From positions 15,574,634 to 15,638,633 of the forward strand of contig JANCRA010000019.1 in the NCBI GenBank assembly GCA_024362935.1: DNA of 64,000 nucleotides, given 5' to 3'. The stretch comes from Setophaga petechia. Taxonomy: Eukaryota > Chordata > Aves > Passeriformes > Parulidae. Shown one piece after another: positions 63,621 through 64,000 of the stretch; position 1 is the first letter of the stretch, and each line of letters opens with the position of its first letter. The notes beneath the pieces were generated by a model that saw nothing but the letters and a program-made list of their open reading frames with translations, was not told the origin of the DNA and made no database searches. The position numbers and the translations under genes are program-made.

Positions 63621-64000
63621 TGTTTAGGTTATTAGATGAGCATGCATACATGCATATTTTGTTTTGCAATGAATCTAGCTAGCTATATCAAAAGCTGGTG
63701 TTTTGAGTTGAAACTGAACAGACTAAGACTTGAATCAGTCAGAAAACACTCTGATGTATTTTCACCTTTTGTAAGCATAGTGCTCTGTGCCATGAAATGC
63801 TATAACACTTTCACCTCTATTTTGTTCACTCATACCATCTGCAAAGACAGGGTTAGCTCATATTTAAAAGGCATGATATGCTTGTAGGATATGCCATTTG
63901 TCTTGAAGTTGCAGACAAAATAATATAATTTTTATATTCACAGTTGCTATAGGTGTCTGTGTATGACAATCTGTAAAAAAATTGAAGTCCAAATTTCAAA
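63621..64000. other. AT-rich spacer to the end of the window
   Basis: Composition returns to background. One 83-codon + strand frame (63,636-63,887) has no motif and is treated as chance. Confidence 0.5.

Noticed and set aside
1..64000. Possible tRNA, snRNA, rRNA or CRISPR features
   Set aside because: No A/B-box plus cloverleaf, no U-snRNA start, no rRNA blocks and no regularly spaced repeats were seen; direct repeats present are simple tandem or LTR-internal.

Overview
The window looks like non-coding DNA from a bird genome. The background is AT-rich (about 35% G+C in sampled lines), CpG-poor and lacks dense gene structure. The recognisable transposon relics are four CR1 LINE fragments plus a detached CR1 tail, and one long terminal repeat of a type I recognise from avian assemblies. 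I see no bacterial operon, no rRNA or tRNA gene and no CRISPR array. I could not confirm any protein-coding exon of a host gene; nearly all open frames longer than 60 codons look like chance frames in AT-rich DNA.

Layout: 1-10.5 kb is AT-rich spacer with T-rich tracts and a small cluster of steroid-receptor-like hexamers near 8.28 kb. A CR1 fragment lies at 10.5-11.05 kb (+). Spacer follows to 17.4 kb, with a tetranucleotide microsatellite and a perfect hairpin. At 17.44-17.89 kb an old non-LTR reverse transcriptase relic still keeps a 149-codon open frame. Spacer continues to 27.2 kb.

The most gene-like part is 27.2-30.6 kb. It holds an AT-rich stretch dense in homeodomain and FOX-like motifs with a CTCF-core-like site, then a CpG-dense block (28.0-29.2 kb) with a long alternating purine-pyrimidine tract. 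Beyond that are exon-like sequence with short upstream open frames and candidate splice donors, and a second alternating tract at 30.5 kb. I read it as a candidate promoter with non-coding first exon(s) of an unidentified gene, probably on the + strand.

30.6-41 kb is spacer. An antisense CR1 tail (41.07-41.28 kb) precedes a (TA)n array, a small G+C-rich block (43.5-43.85 kb) and a roughly 1.08-kb ERV LTR on the minus strand (44.14-45.21 kb). 45.2-54.7 kb is spacer with a possible mariner terminus (46.56 kb) and an A/C-only tract (53.9 kb). Two CR1 copies then lie tail to tail (54.73-56.18 kb). A decayed Ty3/Gypsy-like integrase C-terminal region follows on the minus strand (57.30-57.67 kb). 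The rest is spacer, with a G+C-elevated 1.1-kb segment of unknown origin at 62.5-63.6 kb.

The parts do not form a pathway. The mobile elements are dead relics. I found no convincing new system; the best leads are the regulatory or first-exon block, the unbroken reverse transcriptase frame and the Gypsy-like integrase relic.
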